The position numbers and the translations under genes are program-made. Of a stretch of 64,000 nucleotides of DNA, positions 12,405 to 25,900 are shown in pieces (position 1 is the first letter of the stretch; the number at the start of each line of letters is the position of its first letter). The stretch is taken from positions 13,446,443 through 13,510,442 of the forward strand of contig NC_133236.1 of the NCBI RefSeq assembly GCF_040436345.1. Reading direction: 5' to 3'. The notes under the pieces are model-generated. The model saw nothing but the letters and a program-made list of their open reading frames with translations, was not told where the DNA came from and made no database searches. Origin of the DNA: Pagrus major. Lineage: Eukaryota; Chordata; Actinopteri; Spariformes; Sparidae.

Positions 12405-15142
12405 GTTCTGTTGATGGCATTAAGTCACGGTCAGGATGTTTGATCCAGTCACCTCTACAGTCAATAAATAACAGGTATCGTTCAAAAGCACTTTTTCTTG
12501 AAGAGATGATCTGCCAGAAGCAAACGATGCACTTGAATTCTTACCCGTCCTTCTCTGGTTGAAGTGAAGTCGCAGCACTAGACAAACGCAACTGAACATG
12601 TTGGCATAATGAACATATTATTAAGCCGACTTTGCATAGCTCACCGCTGTGGAAATTTTGTTTTGCAAATTCACTGTTCCTGAAAACAGCACAACACATG
12701 AATCCTTGTGCCACTCTCATATGCAAAACAACCCATGTAGCTGTACACTTCCAGTGATGATGTGACAGAGTGAAAGGTGGCTGTGACATGTGAAAAAAAG
12801 AAAAATATTTTAAATGTGTAAATACCAGTGATGGAAAGCACTGTGCTTGAGTACAGTTTTAAGGTACTTGTACTTTACTTGAGTATCTCCATTTTCTGCT
12901 TCTTTATACTTCCACTCCACTACTGATACAAATACTGATATTGTACCTTTATCTCACCTTTCCCACTTTTTTTTTTTGTTTGTCATTTGTTTGTTTGTTT
13001 TTGTATCCATGCGGGAATATATGTTTTATATAATATATTAGGCAACCTACAAGTGCAATTATTGTTTAAATTGATTATTCTTTAAAAACCATAAAAAAAG
13101 TTATCAAAAAATCAGTCACCCATAATATACAGTGTATATTTATATATATACGTGTAAATATATGTATAATGCACATTACTTGTACTTTTGATACTTCAGT
13201 GCATTTAATATAGAGATATTTTAATGCTTGCATATGTTCTGGTTAAATTTTCCATTACCTGTGGGATTGTTTTTTGCATGGCTCACTGTGTTCATTTCAC
13301 ACGCCACAAACCAGTCTATTCCAGGAGACAGAGAGATGGAGATAACATCTCTGCTCTGCTCAAATGTTTCATTTACTGCAGAAAACAACTAACATTTGAT
13401 CATTTAAATTCTTGCTTTAATAAATTATTAATGAAACAACAAGATAATGTTTCTTTGTAACTGACAACAAGAAAATAACATTGAACCATACCACTCTCAT
13501 GTCTCAATTATCTTCATATTGAAAGAAATAGGTTTGATTTTGAGAAGTGAGCTTAAAAAATCAAATCAATTAAAGATCTCTCGCTTTCAGAGACTTGGAT
13601 GTCACTAGATGAGCTTTATGGAACCATTTTATGCCTTTTTTTTTTACTTTTACTTCAGTTGTTTAAGAGAACACTGACACGTCCAGACATGTTTTTACGA
13701 CAAAACTTCACCCCACTTTCCATCCTCATGAGTAGATAATGACTGAATTTTCTTTTTTGGGGTGAACTTTTCCTTTAATATGTTAAAGTCGTGTCCTGCA
13801 CCGTCCTGACGGGGGCAGCACCGTGTTTTGGTTGCATCTGTTCTCGCTCAAATTACATGAAGAAGTGCATGACGGAAGAAGACCCAACAGTCACCCTGCA
13901 GACCCTGAAACAGACAGAAAGCATGAATAGACGACATTGAATCACAGTGAGTAAACAACACAGAAACAGAAGACACGTTTGGGGGATTAGCGTTTAAAAC
14001 ATCTAATTTGACCTTGTGTGCATGTGTTAATGGTTTTTACCACAAGGACTCAGTGTCTTTAAACAAGTTGAGACGTGCAGGACAACTTGTACGAAATGCC
14101 AATGAGCCTGATGGTTTATTAACTCAAATGACATTGTTTCCAGACCGTGAAGCCAACAATTAACTCAGCCTGGATGACTGTAAACAGCTCTCTCGGTCAA
14201 CTCCAGACTCGCCTCTGAAATCATACATTTTAATGTTGGCATGTCAATTCCACACCCAGTTCAACACGATGCTGGCACTGCAATGTTTTTTTTTTCGTTT
14301 TATAAGGGATTTCTGGTCAGTTCGGCGTAATGTCACAGGTGAAATTTCGATGAAATATTAGCGTTTACGAAGCCTTTAATAGTCACGACCGCGACCAGAG
14401 CGAGTGCTTTAACTGCAGACACTTGTCAGAATGACGCGAAGAAACATCACTGACAAGCAAATACGCGTAAAGCTTCCAAACGGAAGTAATGAAATAAGTG
14501 TGGTGTATGCCGAATATCACACTGGACCATGACGGTTTGGGAAAAGTCTTTATTTGTGATGTGTGGGGTGTGTTCAGTAACAGAAAACTAAGGCAAACTT
14601 TAATTGGCAGATGTTTTAATGGGGGCTGGCCAGGTGGGGGTGTTCAGGAAGCTAGAAAATGATTTCACATCTGTATGAACTGGCTATTTATGCATTGTGT
14701 TTATACGTTTCAAACAGGATTATGCTAATGGTCCAGAGATTAAATTGATCTGAACATCCATTGAATATATTTTTTTTATTTTCAAGTGTCATGAACATGA
14801 AAGGTGCCTAAAAGACAATACTCGCCTGACCTCCAGAGGCAAGAGAAAGCATGAGGAAATCAAGACAACTTATGTATGTTTGTGTCAAACTGATTATATC
14901 AGATTTAAGCCTACCCCATTACACACAAACACTCTCATACATGGATGGTAAGCATCTGGCAGAAACAGAGTCATGTACAAGGCCATGTATGGAAATATGT
15001 GCTGTTATCTACACTCAGCTGTTAATTCCATGAGATATCTTTAGGAAATGCTTGCAGATCATGAAAATATAAAATATAAAACGATTGCATACTCTAAATC
15101 ACATCTAGCAGCCCATTTGTCCCTTCTCTTCTCATCTAGGAC
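12405..15142. other. Intergenic DNA between the divergent ADGRG-like and mtif3 genes
   Basis: This is the shared upstream region of two genes transcribed away from each other. A repeat relic lies at 12828-12930. The CpG-richer stretch around 14380-14480 could hold the mtif3 promoter and first non-coding exon. That is suspected because the mtif3 ATG follows a splice acceptor (ctcatctag) by only 3 bases. I see no coding exon. Confidence 0.4.
12828..12930 (+). repeat. 'CAGTGATGGAAAG...TACTTTACTTGAGTA' teleost repeat
   Basis: The phrases agtgatggaaagca, aaggtacttgtactttactt and ttccactccactac are the hallmarks of an abundant fish repeat. It lies upstream of the receptor start exon. Confidence 0.65.
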
Positions 15143-16249
15143 ATGTCTGCAGGTTGTCTGAGATGGATGCTAAGCCGAACAGTGAGAGCTGCGTGTGGTG
15201 GCGGCTCTGGCTACTGGACCCCAGCATCAAGATTTACCATATGCAGTGAAAGATCTAACCTCATTGCTTCCTCCTGGAGATGGTCTCCGTTCTCCACCAC
15301 TGTGGAAGACATAGTACAGACTCCTGCACCGAAGAAAATAAAGAATTCTCATGCTCACAAAACAGTCAACGCCGTCGGCCGCAAGATCCCGCAGCAGCAT
15401 ATACAGGTGATAAGTGAAGCGGGAGAGAACTTGGGCACAATGCACCGTGCAGATGTGATCAGAATCATGGATGACAAGGGGCTCAAGTTGGTGCTGCTCA
15501 GTCAAAACAAAGATCCTCCCGTCTACCGGCTGATGAGCGGCAAACAGATCCATGAAGAGCAGCTGAGATTAAGGGAGAAGCAGAAAGCAAAAGCAGGTAT
15601 GCGGTGTCTTTGCAGAGACCTATATCAGAACTTAGTTTAATACAGTGGTTCTCAACCTGGAGTCAGACATAGTTGCTGTCTTACCGTTTATGATAATAAA
15701 CTGTCTTTATTCTCTCTGCAGCCCCTGTGCAAGTGAAAGAGCTCACCTTTTCATCTGGCATCGCAGCTCATGACCTCACTACCAAGCTGAAACAAGTGGA
15801 GAGCTGGCTGGAGAAGAAGCACCATGTTAGAATTACTCTGCGATCAGGACGAGGGGCACCTGCAGTCGACCTGGTGAGGAAGAGCTCCCTTTTCTTTTCT
15901 TTTTTTTGACAAGGACAGTAGGGAGATGACAGTCAATAAGGGATTCATGGTCAAAATACATCTTTCTATCATATCTTAAAGATTTGTTGTGTTTTTTTAA
16001 CATTTCCCATAGGACACATCTCTGGACCAGATGGTGCTACAGATGGGGATGATGGTAGGATTTGTTTCCAAACCGAAAGTCATACGTGACGGTCAGGCAG
16101 CCATGTGCATCCTGCGACCGCCTTCAGCAAAAGAACTGTCACAAAAGAACAAGGCTGCAGCTGAGCTGTCAGACGAGTCCAGTTCGAAAACCTCTCAAAA
16201 CAAAACTGAAAACAAGGCGGACACAACAGAAGAGTCAATACAGCAGTGA
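15143..16249 (+). CDS. mtif3: Mitochondrial translation initiation factor IF-3
   Basis: MTIF3 binds the small mitoribosomal subunit, keeps subunits apart and helps place initiator tRNA at start codons. Coding exons are 15143-15596, 15722-15873 and 16013-16249, phases close, and the product is 280 aa (human about 278). The N-terminus (MSAGCLRWMLSRTVRAACGG) is basic and Ser/Arg/Ala-rich, as expected for a mitochondrial transit peptide. The IF3 N-domain is about residues 80-150 (GRKIPQQHIQVISEAGENLG onward). The IF3 C-domain is about 152-235 (VQVKELTFSSGIAAHDLTTK onward). A hydrophilic Ser/Lys/Glu tail follows, as in vertebrate orthologues. The start is the first ATG after a good acceptor at 15139, so the 5' UTR is spliced. 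It converges on heca. Confidence 0.95.
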
Positions 16250-16258
16250 ACTGATGGA

Positions 16259-16264
16259 AATAAA
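16259..16264 (+). terminator. mtif3 polyadenylation signal AATAAA
   Basis: AATAAA lies only about 10 bases past the mtif3 stop codon, giving an unusually short 3' UTR if used. A second aataaa near 16465 could give a longer form that would approach the heca 3' end. Confidence 0.6.
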
Positions 16265-16639
16265 ACATTTTCACAAAAAAAAACTTCACAGACTGGTTTT
16301 AATTCCTGACTTGTAGAGTGCTGTTTTGGTTTTTAAGAAAGCTCAGGTGTGTTATAATGACACATCAAACAAAACAGCCATTAGAGATTAGTCCGTGGAC
16401 AGTTTCATCTTTGTGAGCCATGTCACTGGCACTAAAAAGGTCTTGTGTATGTGCTGAGCGGAATAATAAAACTTGGGCATCTGTGTGCAGCACTTGAGGA
16501 TCAACCGTGACAAGCTTGATGATGATTTTCACAATAATTTGTCAAAATTGCTTGACAGAGGGAGTCATTGTTGTCATCAATGGTGTAAGAAAGTGAGATG
16601 AAAATATCAAACCCAACAACACTGCATATCTTTCTCTGC

Positions 16640-16645
16640 TTTATT
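16640..16645 (-). terminator. Candidate heca polyadenylation signal
   Basis: tttatt on the plus strand reads AATAAA leftward, about 340 bases past the heca stop. Another candidate is near 16810. Either would leave a few hundred bases or less between the 3' ends of heca and mtif3. Confidence 0.4.
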
Positions 16646-16986
16646 CAAGATTCATCTTTATGTTGTCTGTAAAAAATAAAAATAAAAGCAAATTTGGCGT
16701 ACAGATACATTCACTTGTCACAGATAAATGTGTTCGTTTGACTCGAGTGTCAGTTCCACACTTTATCAACACCTTTCTCTTTTAAAAGCAGAGATACTGT
16801 CCTGGAGCCTTTATTTTTAAACTAAAGTCAATCTTTTCCTATACATAAAAAAAGAAATTTTAAAAAAAGAGAGAACATAAAAACATAAAACCACCTTAAG
16901 GCCCAAAAAAATAAAAATCTTTCCTAGATTGTGTTAGAAAAAAATGAAACAAAAGCAGCTTAACTAGCATGCATGAACAGCATTTG

Positions 16987-19900
16987 TCAATATGCCTCGA
17001 GTACTTTGTAGGAGGAGAAAGGTTTAACAAAGTGATAGTCCAGGTTGCCGCAGTGAGGGCACTGCTGGACGTTGCTGTACTCGGAGAAATACTGCATCCC
17101 GACTCGAACGTCTACCACCGGCTTCCCGCAGTGTTTACAGTTGAGACGAGCCTGAGGACACACACAGGTCAATTATAACATACATGGAAGTTAAAGAGTA
17201 ACTCCGCCAATTTTAAACTGTGTTTACAGGTCAGAGTGCTACTGCATATGTGAAAAACTAGTATATAGCCTTTTGTGGCTCCAGGGGAAGCTGCATGTAA
17301 TCTGAGAAATTGCCTCCAGTGATGTCACTCATACCCCTTTAACACTGGCCAAAAAACCCACATAGACCCCCTAACATCTGGCTTGTGTGTTCAATGTGAA
17401 TGTGAATTATCTGGATTTACTCCCTGGTCAATTCACACTGCAGTAGTCGGGTATTTATCGTCTCCAGTTCAGCTTGTCTTGGCTGTGATGTGAACACAAC
17501 ATCCGGGCAGACACACTAATTTACTCTCCTTCTCAGACACAATGCTATGACGTGTGTTGAAGTTAACGGCCGTTGGCTTGTTAATACCTTTCCATCCATC
17601 TCTGTAAAGCAGCGCTCGGACATCTTTCAGTCTGCGCTGATATTTAAACAGGTACAGTTGTTTGTGGCTTCTGCGTGGTCTGAGCCTCATCAGCAGCCTG
17701 ATCGGTACTTTACATGTTCAGCTCATCAGAGATCAAAAAGAAGCGAGATGTCTCGCTCCTCAGCAACTTCTGTCATCAGCTCCGGAAAAAACAATGTGAC
17801 CAATCTGAATATTACTGATTAAGACTAAACAAGTTTAACGTCTTCTGAATGTAGTCTGATGAGGTTTATAATTAATTTTGCAGCCCTAATTGTAACTCCT
17901 GACTCACTTTAGCTCCTAAATGTTCCACTATGATCACCAGCTAGTTGCTAACTGTGTCGCCTGTTTTTACCTGCACGGTTCTTGGCAAAAATAGACCTGA
18001 AAACTACCTACAGACAGTCATCTTGACATCATACCAGTGTTTCACTACAGTTCTCAATGTCTGTTTCTGTAGAATAGGTCACAGACATGAAGAGAATACA
18101 CACAAGTGAAGAGCAGTTTTTTTCCTGTGCACTCTCTTTTTCTTTTCCTCCCTCCCTCTCGTTCCCCTCCCGTATTCTCGCTCTTTCAGCAGGGGTAAAT
18201 TAAAATCACCTCATAATATTTATTGATAATTATCAAAGGCAAACGCCATGTAAACAGATGGCAGGCAGGAGCTGCGCTGCGGCAGCAACACTGTAGCCAC
18301 GCACTACACAAGCATCCAGTGTGGACAGCCTGTTACAGCAGGTTTATGAGAGCTTTCCTTTCACTGAAAACAGATGCCTGCTGTGGGTGGAAATAGGTGG
18401 ATAAGAAAGTCACACTGAATCCAAACAATAATGTTTCAGGCCAGAAAACCAAAACAATGAGCTGAAAGACACTAACACACTCCATTAAGCCGAGGGGTAA
18501 CTGTAGTTTTGGGTGATATTTCTCTGCTGGTTCGTCAACACGATCAGCCCCCTCTCACTCAGTCATTTGTTTCATTGTTAATCAGGGTTCCTACCTGGCA
18601 ACACGGTGAAGCAGCCAGTATATCGTAGGTGTACATGGTGCCCAGTTGATGCCAGCTCCCGTCCCAGCGTGACTTGCACTTGATGCAGACGATCTTGTGG
18701 ACGCCTTCTAAACAGTCCACACAGATGGCGTAGAGGTGCATTAACCTGCCTGTTACAAATAAAAATGTATAATTAGGCATTACATTTACTAAATAACAAG
18801 TCAGCTTGTCTTTAAGCTAAAATAACAAACTGCTGATTACTTAATTTGCTTTTTATCAGCTTTATCGGCAAATAAAAGTTGACTATGACTGATTATTACA
18901 GTGAACTGTAACTGTAACTGATGTGGTTTCTTGGCAAGTACTAGAATGAAACTATCCCAGCTCTGCACAGCCTCTGTGTTAAAGACCCTGCGTCTTAAAA
19001 ATGCTCGGAAAACGGTTGCAAGCCAGGTTTTTTAATCTACGCTAGCCAGGCAGAGCTTTAAACCTCTTAAAACTGAAGTTATGGTGGAAATACAATGAAT
19101 TCAGAGCCACTCACAGGGTCCAAAACTGGTCACAAGAGAGTTTGAGTGTTCTGGTGTGTTTTCAGTGAACTTGCTTGGTAAAGCAAACACATTCATTTCC
19201 ATTTCCATCAAGACAAAATCAAGCTCCAGTCCTCTTAAGGGAAAAAGTCTCGACGGTAAATGACCACTGAATAAAGAACAAAACCAATTTTAAACAAACT
19301 TTGCTCAGAGCGTGATTTCACCATTTCTCTTTCCTCAGCATTTATATTCTGCCTGACACAGAAAGCCTGAACACTGGAACCAATAATCCTTTCACTCTGA
19401 TGCATATCAAGGACTATACATATCAAAGCTTGTGGGTCAGCACATCAAAGAAGCTCCATGCAGCCGCTGTGCTAATTCACATTCATGTTGGACGGTGCAG
19501 AAGCCAGCAGAAAGCCTTTTATGTCACAGTACGGGCTCACTAATGGATTAACCAGTCATAATTTGTCTATACAGAAAGTAAACAGACACAATTTGAACAT
19601 GTTAGACAGAAAGTGAATATATGATTGAGCTAAATAATTGCACCAATAAATATGTCATGTTTTTTAGTGATTAGAAGCTGATTTCCTTGAGATTTATTTA
19701 TGTCAGGTTTTTGCGAGTAACATAAAAGGATTAAACCATCGTTTCATAATACAATCATGTGTCATTTAATGATAATATCAATTGAATGTTGAATTAAATG
19801 TACAAAATGTTTGAATTTTTTTAAGCTACGTCAAGTTGTGTAAAACAATCTCACTTCTCATGCCATGATCTTCAAACCCGGTCTGACCTTGGAGGTGGCA

Positions 19901-22900
19901 GGGGACGTCGTACTCAATCTCGTCGTGGCGTGAAGGGCTGAGAAACAAAGTCCCGTCCACCAAAGGAAACTGTTCGAATACGGGCAGCGCTCGGTGGCAC
20001 AGCGCACAGTTGACCACGTTCCTCTGGCTCGCACTGAGAGCTGACAGAATAAACCTATAGGACACAATATGGATGAAACGCCATTATTAAAGGGGAATTG
20101 ATGTTTTTTTTAAACTTGGGCCTTATGTTTACATATTTTGGTGTGTAAAGGATACAAAAAGTTTTGGGATTGCTCCGGTACATCGCCTCAGATGGCAGCC
20201 GCCACACAGGCTGCAATGGTTGGAAAGTGATCCTTAAGTATGTCAGCTAAAAGTGCTTCTTTGTGCGAGTGAAGGGCTCAGATTGTTATTCTCAACAACA
20301 TTCTGACAACATGATGGAAAGGATGCCGGCAGAGGCGTCATAAATTTTATCATCATAAAACACATTTAATTCAAACTTGAAAGACACTAAATAAAAAGAC
20401 TTGTCTTTTCACTGTTCCAACAATCAGCAAACTATTCTCACTCTACAGGCTGTATATCTGATGTCTGCCCTCCCTCTTGCTCCTGATCACTAACTGAGAG
20501 TTTATCACTGAGAGAAACCTCTTTTACATAACATTTAATACAAATGTAATTCATTCTTATATACAACATATTCAAAATCAGATTTCTAGTGTTTATTGTC
20601 AGACCACTTCAGTACTGAGTTACTTTGGACTTTTGGACTTTTGTACAAAACGAGCTATTTGAATTTGAAATCTTGTTATTTTCTAGCATATCGACAAAAT
20701 TAAGGTTTTTTTTTTAAACAGTGAGTTTGAATGAATGCACTGCTGAGAGTGTGAAAGAAACATGATGATGGTACTACCAGGCTTCCCAGCATGCATTGTG
20801 TGAGTGTTGCAACTCTCCAGAGACCTCCACTGTTTGGGAGTGTGAGAAGAATAGATTTGATGGAAACCTGCTGTCTCACATTGTTTCAGACCAACTTTTG
20901 TACAAGAGTGATTCCACCGGCAGTATTCACAGTTTCTTTCTTTCAAGGTCGACACTGACTTTCAAACTGAGACGACGTCACTTAAAGCAAATCTGTCTCT
21001 CACGTTTGACGATGAAGTTGTTGATTCAACTTGCATCTTCAGCCCGTAAAACTTATTTTCTCTAATTCTCAGTTTAACATATTGAAAAACTCGCCTTTGA
21101 GATGCCTTTAAACTAATTATTCAACTTAAAGGTCCCATACTGTGCAATGTGAGATATAAGGCATGTCTAGGTGCAATTTCACTTCTGTCAAGTAACAAAT
21201 AACAACAAAATAATAAAAAAAATAATAGAACAACAAAAAAAGAGGTTTTGAACTTGAAAGCATTTAAATATTTCCTCGCAGAGATCCTAAATAAAAATAT
21301 GAACTGAGAAAATGAGCAGAGTATTGGGACCTTTAAGTTCAGGTTGAAGTGTTTTACAATGTACCTGCGCAGCTCTTCTCCCTGGCCTGCCTGGGCGTCG
21401 TCCTCCATGCGGACGTGGTAGGTGTTGAGTTTGTGTCGAGGTACGTGGGTGAGGAGCTCCGAGAGGTCCAGCCTCCTCAGGAACTGCACTGGGTGAGTGT
21501 GGGTGCCGTCGCCCACGCTGCCGGAGGTGAGCCGGTGATGGAGCGGGAGGGCGAAGGACAGCGGCAGGGGGAGAACAGACCCGGAGTCGAGGTGAGCTCC
21601 GCCGCCGGGGGCTCCCATCGAGCAGCCGCCGCCTCGACCCAGAGCTCCCCCGATCAGGAGGTGTTTCCTCTGCGGGTCCATGTGGACGGCTGATTTGAGG
21701 AACTCTCCAAGCGGACGGGAACCTCGTAATCCTGCTCCTCCGCCTCCTGGTCCGAGGGCAGCGGTGGGGGAGAAAGGGAAACCAGTTGGAGGAGACTGTC
21801 CAGGAGAGTCACAAGGAGACTTCTGAGGGGGCCCCAGACCAAAGGGTCCTCCTGCAGCAAGTCCTCCTCCTGCTGCTCCTCTCTCTGAAGAGTTCTGACG
21901 GTCCATTGATTGTCTCCGAGGTAACTCCTGACTAGAGGCTCTGTGGGATAGTTTACCTCCTACTGCTCCTCCTGGTAGCTTGCTTTTCTTGGGCTCCTCA
22001 CAAAGCCCGTCCCCGGCCCCCACAGCCCCTCCACCAGACCCGTTCCTGCCCGTGCTCCTCTCAGGCGGCTTCTTCTTGCGCTCGTCCTGCATCCGTTTCA
22101 CCTGATACCAGTCGGTGTCTTTCTTTAGATGGCCCTGGCCGCATCGGCAGGAGCAGAACCTGAAGGCCAGGTCGTAGCCCTTCTTGGTCCACATGTTCTG
22201 CCGGCACTGCTTCTCGTTCCAGGACCGCGCTCGTCCAATGCAGTTGAACTGGACGAGGATGGAGCTCTCCCACTCGTAGAAACACTGCAGATGCATCCAG
22301 TTGCCGTAAGGGCAGAGCTCGTTGTTACAGAGCACCCGCTGGTAGTCGTCCTTCTCCAGGTCGATGGGACGGGCCAGGCTGCAGCCGAGAGGGGTCGCAC
22401 ACTGGCCCTCTGAACCAGTAAAGACAAGAGGAGAGAGGATTAATTTTTATTTTCTCATCACAATTTCCCACAAAAGCCTGATTTATTCACATCATTCACA
22501 CGTGAAGTTTATAGCACCTTCAAATGGCTCATTTTCTCACAGCAACAGTCAGACAAACAAAGATATTTAACTTCAGGGTGCGACTAATGATAATTATTGA
22601 CTCATCTATCTATTATTTTCTGGTTTATTGACAAATTGTGTCGTCTATGAAATATCAGAAAATCCATAAAAGTGCGCTTCATTATCACCTGGAGCCCAAG
22701 GTGACGTCTTCAAATGCCCAAAACCAAACATGATAAGTTTACTACAAAACAAGAAAAAGGAAAACAAAGGACGCTCGTTTAAGAAGCTGGAACCATCAGT
22801 GTGTTTTTTTGTGTTTTGTTTTGTCAGAGAAACAGTCTGAAAACCTAAATGTTTTCTATTTACACTAATATAAATCAAGGAAGTAAACAAATGCTCATAT

Positions 22901-25900
22901 TTTAGATGGTGGAACCACTAAAAATATGGCATTTTTCACTTAATTTGATAAATTATTTGAAGCTGAGTCACTGAGAATTAATCAACAACTACCTTGACGA
23001 TGGAATAATCTTTTCAAATAATTTTCCTAGCAAAAATACAAACATCTGATGATTCCAGGTTCTCAAATGTGAGAATTTTCTGCTGTTCGTTGTTTTAAAT
23101 TATGATAAACTGCTAAAATCTTGGATATAGATATATTTGGACTTTGGGTTAAAGAAAATTGGGATTGGGATTCTTTTTTATTTGTCCTTTATTTATTTTG
23201 TAGATAAAACAATTTGTTGATTGATTGAGAAAATAGTATGTGAATTAATCGACAATCACAATAATCATTAGTACCAGCCCTGAAATGATCAGAACTGAAA
23301 CAATTGGTGGATTAACAGATTTGTAAATCAACAAATTTCTTCTTCTTCTTCTTCTTCAAGCTTCATCTCGACAGCACAGATTTAACTTGAAAATGAAGAA
23401 ACCACCCCAAGTTATATTTTGCAAGATCCTCGTCATCATCAACTCAATGTGAGATAAAAAAAAATGTTAACAGAGAGATTCCAGTGTCCTCGCTGCCTCC
23501 TCGCCATCAATTTATAAAATTCAACTAGGCCACCGAAGCCTGTGAGCAGCTCTCTATTCAAGCGCTGCCAATCGTCAAGTCTGGATGTGAATCAAGCAAA
23601 TGTGGGCACACAGTCTCAACAAGAAGTAGCTCATGATAATACACTGTGGGTGTTTGTGGAGTGGGGGCAGTTTCCTCCTTTCTTTTCCGGTACTGTCAGT
23701 TATTTTTTTTCTCTCTCTGAGGTCACCACACAAGAGAAAAATATAGTTTCCCATTCATTTTTAGCTCTATGCATCATTTTATTGGATAAGTGCTGCACTG
23801 AGTCGACACAGAAACCCAGGAATAGACAATATCTACATAAAGATACTGTCTAAGTTGACTTAACAATGCACTTTAATTATTTTATGATGTTATAACAAAA
23901 CAAAGGTAACACTTTATCATAACCATTATTAATAAACAGTACATTTATATGTTATATATTTGAACTCTTTTTGTGTATCTTGACATTATTGCAAATGAGG
24001 GGAACCTCAATGATTTCCGAGGCTTAAAAAAGGTTTGAATTCAACTGAATTAAAATTTATAAACCATTTGTAAAGTTGTATAAACATCAGTCGCTACTTT
24101 ATAATGACCATCTAAATAATGTTTACAAATAAACACAGTATTTATTAACCATTTACAAAGTATTATACACTTCAGTTTAATTGTTTGTTAACAGCGAAAT
24201 AACTATTAACTAAAGTTTAATTAAAAGGTGCAATATGTGAGAATTGGCCATTTGTTGAACTCATACTCCAAACACACAGCGGCAGCATATCACCTGAGTA
24301 GCTAACTATACTCTGTTTGTGACTGTACCTACTGTTAGCTTAGTTAGCTATATTGAGCTTGGTTAACTTTATTGAATATATACTCCAAACACACAGCGGC
24401 AGCATATCACCTGAGTAGCTAACTATACTCTGTTTGTGACTGTACCTACTGTTAGCTTAGTTAGCTATATTGAGCTTGGTTAACTTTATTGAATATATAC
24501 TCCAAACACACAGCGGCAGCATATCACCCAAGTAGCTAACTGCTGCTAACTGTATTTTGTTTATGACTGTAGCTACTGTTAGCTTGTTAGCTCAGTGAGC
24601 TATTTTGAGCTCATACTCTAGACATAAAGCAGTAGCATATAACCAGAGTAGCTAAGTGCTGCTAACTGTATTGTGTTTATGACTGCAGCTACCTAGAGTT
24701 GGTGTTCACACAGCTAGCACAGGTACTTTTAACCGCTGGGAGAAAGAGGTTTTCATGCCTGGGGCTAGCCGGTTAGCATGCTAACATCAGAAGGTAACTC
24801 TACAACACAATACAGACACGTCTTTGACAGAATGTCAAAACTGTTATTTCTTCACATTCTGGTGAAACTTTTACTTAATTTTTGAACATTTTAAACTAAA
24901 ATTCTTACATATTGCAGCTTTAACTATGAATTTACCATTCATTCATACCAAAATATACATTAATTTTCTGTAGGGTTGCAACTGCAGATTTATTTGTGTA
25001 TTATTGATTAATCAATTAATTTCTAGTCAATATAATGTGTCCTATTTAAATACATTTTCACCAAACTCAATGATAATTTGGTTTACTATCATTTAAGACA
25101 AGACAGGGTAGCATATCTAACATATTTTAACATTTTTTTTTATCATATTAACATATTCGAGAGGCTGGAAAAAATGCTTAAACATTTACTTTAATGATAA
25201 ATAACAAAAACAGTTGCCGATTAGTTTTCTTTTGTTTAACTTAAAGGGGCACTACGTAGAAGAAATTCAAATATTTACAATATTAATTAGGTAATAATAC
25301 AAACTCAGACATATTTATTTTATCCATAACTGAATAAACAAGCTGTTCTCAGAGGAAGATAAGGTCCCCAGAACTCTGTTTGAAGCTAGAAAGGTGGCAG
25401 GGTCCGCCACATACAGTATAAACCAAGTAAAACAGTATGAAACTGTGTTGTCCTTTAAGGTCAGTTTGTTCTTTCAGTTTATTCAGTCATGAAAGAGAAA
25501 AATGTTTGTTTGTTTATTTAGTTTGTTCAGGCATAAAAACTCAGTCCATGAAGATCTTTCTCTTCTGATTAAAATGTATTCCCCAAAACTGCATAGTGCA
25601 CCTTTAATGATTGATATATTAATGGTTCAAGCTGTACTTCATTGGAATGTTAACTATAATGACTAAAACACACACTTTACAATGCATCTTTGCCTTAACA
25701 GTTTTATAAATGTTATAACAACGTAATCATATATCTATATTGAGATCTGATATTATTTATCATAAAATATTGAACCAGTTATATCTAAAGTGCAATAACC
25801 TACACAGGATCTGAGATGCTGTTTTTCCATATACACGTCTGACTCAAGCAACATTTGTTCCACATTTACAAAGTGCAAGAAGCCAAGCAGGACAACTTTT

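Noticed and set aside
21349-21693. Plus-strand frames across the heca exon 2 region
   Set aside because: Antisense to the clearly coding, Cys-rich Headcase exon.
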